In this document: in pieces, positions 61,639-64,000 of the stretch
Layout of the letters: every line of letters starts with the position of its first letter
Position numbering within the stretch: the stretch's first letter is position 1
Source of the DNA: Roseicyclus sp.
Lineage (GTDB): Bacteria > Pseudomonadota > Alphaproteobacteria > Rhodobacterales > Rhodobacteraceae
Reading direction: 5' to 3'
Assembly: GCF_018402035.1 (NCBI RefSeq)
Contig: NZ_JAGYJN010000005.1
Coordinates: forward strand, 124,001 to 188,000
DNA length: 64,000 nucleotides
The notes under the pieces: model-generated
Databases searched by the model: none
Seen by the model: only the letters and a program-made list of their open reading frames with translations
Told to the model about the DNA's origin: nothing
Made by a program: the position numbers and the translations under genes

Positions 61639-61935
61639 ATGGACGACACCACCCGCACCGAACTTGAAGCCGCCGCCTTTCGCCGCCTGCTTGCTCATTT
61701 GAACGGCCGCGCGGATGTGCAAAATATCGACATGATGAACCTGACCGGGTTTTGCCGCAACTGCCTAAGCCGCTGGTACCAAGAGGCTGGGGCCGAGCGT
61801 GGCATCGCCATCGATAAAGAGGCTGCGCGCGAAGTGGTCTATGGCATGCCCTATGACGACTGGAAAGCGCTGCACCAGACCGAGGCGAGCGCCGCGCAAG
61901 CAGCCGCTTTCGAACAATCGAAACCCGACCATTGA
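61639..61935 (+). CDS. DUF1244 protein
   Basis: 98 aa, with the DUF1244 core VQNIDMMNLTGFCRNCLSRW followed by EVVYGMPYDDWKALHQTEAS. It has a CRNC pair of cysteines and is widespread in proteobacteria with no firm function. Its stop overlaps the TTG of the next gene (TTGA). Confidence 0.88.
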   Translation: MDDTTRTELEAAAFRRLLAHLNGRADVQNIDMMNLTGFCRNCLSRWYQEAGAERGIAIDKEAAREVVYGMPYDDWKALHQTEASAAQAAAFEQSKPDH

Positions 61936-62600
61936 CCGACGCCAACCCCAACCCGGCCTTCGATTACGCACCACCCGATACACCGCTCGACATCATCCAT
62001 GTCGATGCGGGCATCATCGTGGTCAACAAGCCCGCCGGGCTTTTGTCGGTGCCGGGCAAGGCGGCGCATCTGACCGATTGCCTGATGGAACGGGTGCAGG
62101 CGGCCTTTCCAACGGCGCTTTTGGTGCATCGCCTCGATATGGACACATCGGGGGTGATGGTCTTTGCACTTACCCCGCATGCGCAGCGCCACCTGAACCT
62201 GCAATTCGAAAAACGACAGATGAAAAAGACCTATGTCGCCCGCGTCTGGGGCACGGTCGCCGCCGAAGAAGGCGAGATCGACTTGCCGCTTTGCGTCGAT
62301 TGGCCAAACCGCCCGCGCCAGCATGTGAACTGGGAGATTGGCAAACCCGCCCAGACATCGTGGCGGCGCATGCGGATCGAGGATGGCACCACACGGATGC
62401 GGCTATACCCCAAAACGGGCAGGTCGCATCAACTCCGCGTGCATATGCTGGAAATCGGCCATCCGATCTTGGGCGATCCCTTCTACGCCACGGGGGCCGC
62501 GCGCGCATACCCGCGCCTTATGCTCCACGCCGAAAGCCTGAAGCTACGGCACCCGGACGGCGGGATGGGGATGGTGTTTCGTGCGCCGGTGCCGTTTTAA
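61932..62600 (+). CDS. RluA-family RNA pseudouridine synthase
   Basis: 222 aa. The catalytic Asp is in HRLDMDTSGVMVFAL (RluA motif HRLDxxTSG), with IIVVNKPAGLLSVPGK before it and GRSHQLRVHMLEIGHPILGD near the end. Its TTG start at 61932 overlaps the DUF1244 stop. Without an S4 domain and of RluA size, it may modify 23S rRNA or tRNA. Its 3' end overlaps the next, opposite gene by 83 bp. Confidence 0.87.
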   Translation: MTDANPNPAFDYAPPDTPLDIIHVDAGIIVVNKPAGLLSVPGKAAHLTDCLMERVQAAFPTALLVHRLDMDTSGVMVFALTPHAQRHLNLQFEKRQMKKTYVARVWGTVAAEEGEIDLPLCVDWPNRPRQHVNWEIGKPAQTSWRRMRIEDGTTRMRLYPKTGRSHQLRVHMLEIGHPILGDPFYATGAARAYPRLMLHAESLKLRHPDGGMGMVFRAPVPF

Positions 62601-63312
62601 GCGTGGCTGCATGCGCGGCAAGCCATAGCACATCAAGATCGGCCAAGGCGCTTGCATCGAAACGCGCGGCCTCTTGCCAGTAACGCCCCGAGGGGACGAC
62701 ATAATTCAACGCAGCCTCGCGCGCCTTGGCGGTGCCAATGGCGGTTGCATCGGGCAGCAATGGCGCGGCGTCGGCCAATTCATCCAAGCCCGCGCGCGGA
62801 AAGACCAAGCGGCTGTCCTGCATCGATAGGTTCACACAGGCGCAACCCTGTTCGGCGGCCAAAAGCTGTAGCCGCGCGGCCTTGGCCTCGAGGCTTTGGA
62901 GCGTGATATCGGCACGCAACGGGTCAGCGGTGCCAGTGCCGTAGAAATGCGTGCGCCCCGTCGCGGCATAGACCATATCGCAGCCGAAAAATGCCATCAC
63001 GCGGGGGCGAAGCGCGCCAAGCGCCCAGTAACCGGCGGTAAAGGCCATCGTGCCGCCCGCGTAAACGAACCCGCCATAGGCGTTCTGGATCGGCACATAA
63101 TCATCGGCCACGATCCGTGATTGGCCGGGGGCCAGTGTCGTGGGGCGATGCTCTGGCGGAAAATCCTCGGGGTGGATCGAGACATCCCAATCGGGGCGCA
63201 GGCGCCATGCATTGTTGATCGCCACGATCTGATCAAAGACCGCCCTGTCCCAGCCACGCACCGCCACAGCAGCGGGGCCGCTGCCCAAGATCAAAACGAT
63301 TGGGCCTATCAT
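62518..63312 (-). CDS. Hypothetical protein, DUF115/MptE-like
   Basis: 264 aa. It begins MIGPIVLILGSGPAAVAVRG and contains AINNAWRLRPDWDVSIHPED, YAGGTMAFTAGYWALGAL, VMAFFGCDMVYA and THFYGTGTADPLR. These resemble the DUF115 fold of MptE and flagellin-sugar enzymes, but I am not certain. The start at 63312 follows GGAAGGAACG. The 3' end overlaps the opposite rluA-type gene by 83 bp. Confidence 0.5.
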   Translation of the reverse strand: MIGPIVLILGSGPAAVAVRGWDRAVFDQIVAINNAWRLRPDWDVSIHPEDFPPEHRPTTLAPGQSRIVADDYVPIQNAYGGFVYAGGTMAFTAGYWALGALRPRVMAFFGCDMVYAATGRTHFYGTGTADPLRADITLQSLEAKAARLQLLAAEQGCACVNLSMQDSRLVFPRAGLDELADAAPLLPDATAIGTAKAREAALNYVVPSGRYWQEAARFDASALADLDVLWLAAHAATLKTAPAHETPSPSRRPGAVASGFRRGA

Positions 63313-63403
63313 GCGCGTTCCTTCCGTCATCTGGCCCTAAGATAGGCGGCCAAGACGACAGGACCACGACAATTTCCGCAACGCGGCGAAAACCGCGCTT
63401 GGG

Positions 63404-64000
63404 TCAGTCCCAATCGCTGACGGTTTTCACCTCGAGGAATTCATGAATACCCCAGACACCGCCCTCGCGGCCGCTGCCCGATTGCTTCATGCCGCCAAAG
63501 GGCGAACCCTTGCCAAAGCCCTTGCCGTTGCATTCCACCATGCCAGAGCGGAGCCGCCGCGCCACCCGGCGCAGACGGTCCTTGTCGGTGGTCTGGATGT
63601 AATTGGTCAGGCCGTATTCCGTATCATTGGCCATCGCGATGGCCTCTTGCTCGGTATCGAAGGGGGTGATCGACAAGACGGGGCCGAAAATCTCTTCGCG
63701 GTAGATGGTCATGTCGGGCGTTACATCGGCAAAGACCGTGGGGCGCACGAAATAACCGCGGTTCAGATGCTCGGGACGACCGGTGCCGCCTGCAACAAGC
63801 CGCGCGCCTTCGTCGATACCGATCTGGATCAGAGCTTGGATCTTGTCGAATTGCATTTCGGACACGACAGGGCCAATCCCGCGCCCCTCTTGATGGGCAG
63901 GGATGACCGGGGTTTCCGCAGCCGCCTTGGCGGCGATTTCTACGGCGGCCTCATAGCGGTCGCGCTGCACCAGCATGCGGGTCGGCGCGTTGCACGATTG
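63404..64000 (-). CDS. NAD-dependent aldehyde dehydrogenase, N-terminus outside the window
   Basis: The frame is open to the right edge. It starts with QSCNAPTRMLVQRDRY, which contains the catalytic Cys near codon 3 from the edge. The C-terminal half follows: REEIFGPVLSITPFDTEQEA, PFGGMKQSGSGREGGVWGIH and EFLEVKTVSDWD. Only the C-terminal part of the gene, about 198 codons, is here. Subfamily cannot be fixed. Confidence 0.88.
   Translation of the reverse strand, partial: QSCNAPTRMLVQRDRYEAAVEIAAKAAAETPVIPAHQEGRGIGPVVSEMQFDKIQALIQIGIDEGARLVAGGTGRPEHLNRGYFVRPTVFADVTPDMTIYREEIFGPVLSITPFDTEQEAIAMANDTEYGLTNYIQTTDKDRLRRVARRLRSGMVECNGKGFGKGSPFGGMKQSGSGREGGVWGIHEFLEVKTVSDWD

Overview
The window is about 64 kb of GC-rich alphaproteobacterial chromosome. 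Protein sequences, the elongator tRNA-Met, the fused MrpAB subunit and many tightly overlapping ATGA/GTGA gene junctions point to the family Rhodobacteraceae; I cannot name a species from sequence alone. Three stretches stand out from this background: the AT-rich left edge (1-1.6 kb), a direct-repeat-bounded AT-rich island (46.4-50.6 kb), and two clusters of perfect palindromes (40.35-40.44 kb and 53.28-53.33 kb).

Left part (1-10 kb), mostly minus strand: a cut-off sulfotransferase and an AT-rich methyltransferase lie next to manC, which supplies GDP-mannose. The manC 3' end is present three times. Then come a TPR protein with a glycosyltransferase-like tail, a nitrilase-family amidase, glpK and glpD, with glpR divergent and GlpR-like half-sites between glpD and glpR. 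This looks like the edge of a surface polysaccharide locus joined to glycerol catabolism.

10-25 kb: a TesA-like esterase is divergent from a YbbA/YbbP-like ABC system, followed by a Ser/Thr-type metallophosphatase and a complete Mrp/Pha cation/proton antiporter operon (mrpAB fused, then C, D, E, F, G). Next are an OxyR-like regulator that lacks the peroxidatic cysteine, a shortened Ldh_2-family protein and a LysR regulator.

25-35.5 kb: an acetate module, acs - adk - DUF4212 small subunit - sodium:solute symporter. It is followed by a cNMP/CBS/DUF294 signalling protein, a small membrane protein, a membrane sensor fused to a DnaQ-type 3'-5' exonuclease, and a GntR/UTRA regulator. Import, activation of acetate to acetyl-CoA and recycling of the AMP produced are encoded together.

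35.5-46.3 kb: an aldehyde dehydrogenase/GAPDH pair, a BisC-type molybdoenzyme, a class IV aminotransferase, a chromate transporter, an orphan membrane protein with a PilP/GspC-like C-terminus and a family III CoA transferase.

46.4-50.6 kb: a 4.2 kb island downstream of tRNA-Met(CAU), bounded by a 45-bp copy of the tRNA 3' half. It carries a membrane protein, a winged-helix regulator, a secreted pectin-acetylesterase-like enzyme and an FG-GAP lipoprotein, but no recognisable integrase.

50.6-64 kb: housekeeping genes: lrp-ald, mscL, pheT (with an apparent single-base frameshift), pheS, rplT-rpmI, pyk, an N-formylglutamate amidohydrolase homologue, a DUF1244 gene overlapping an RluA-type pseudouridine synthase gene, and an aldehyde dehydrogenase cut by the right edge.
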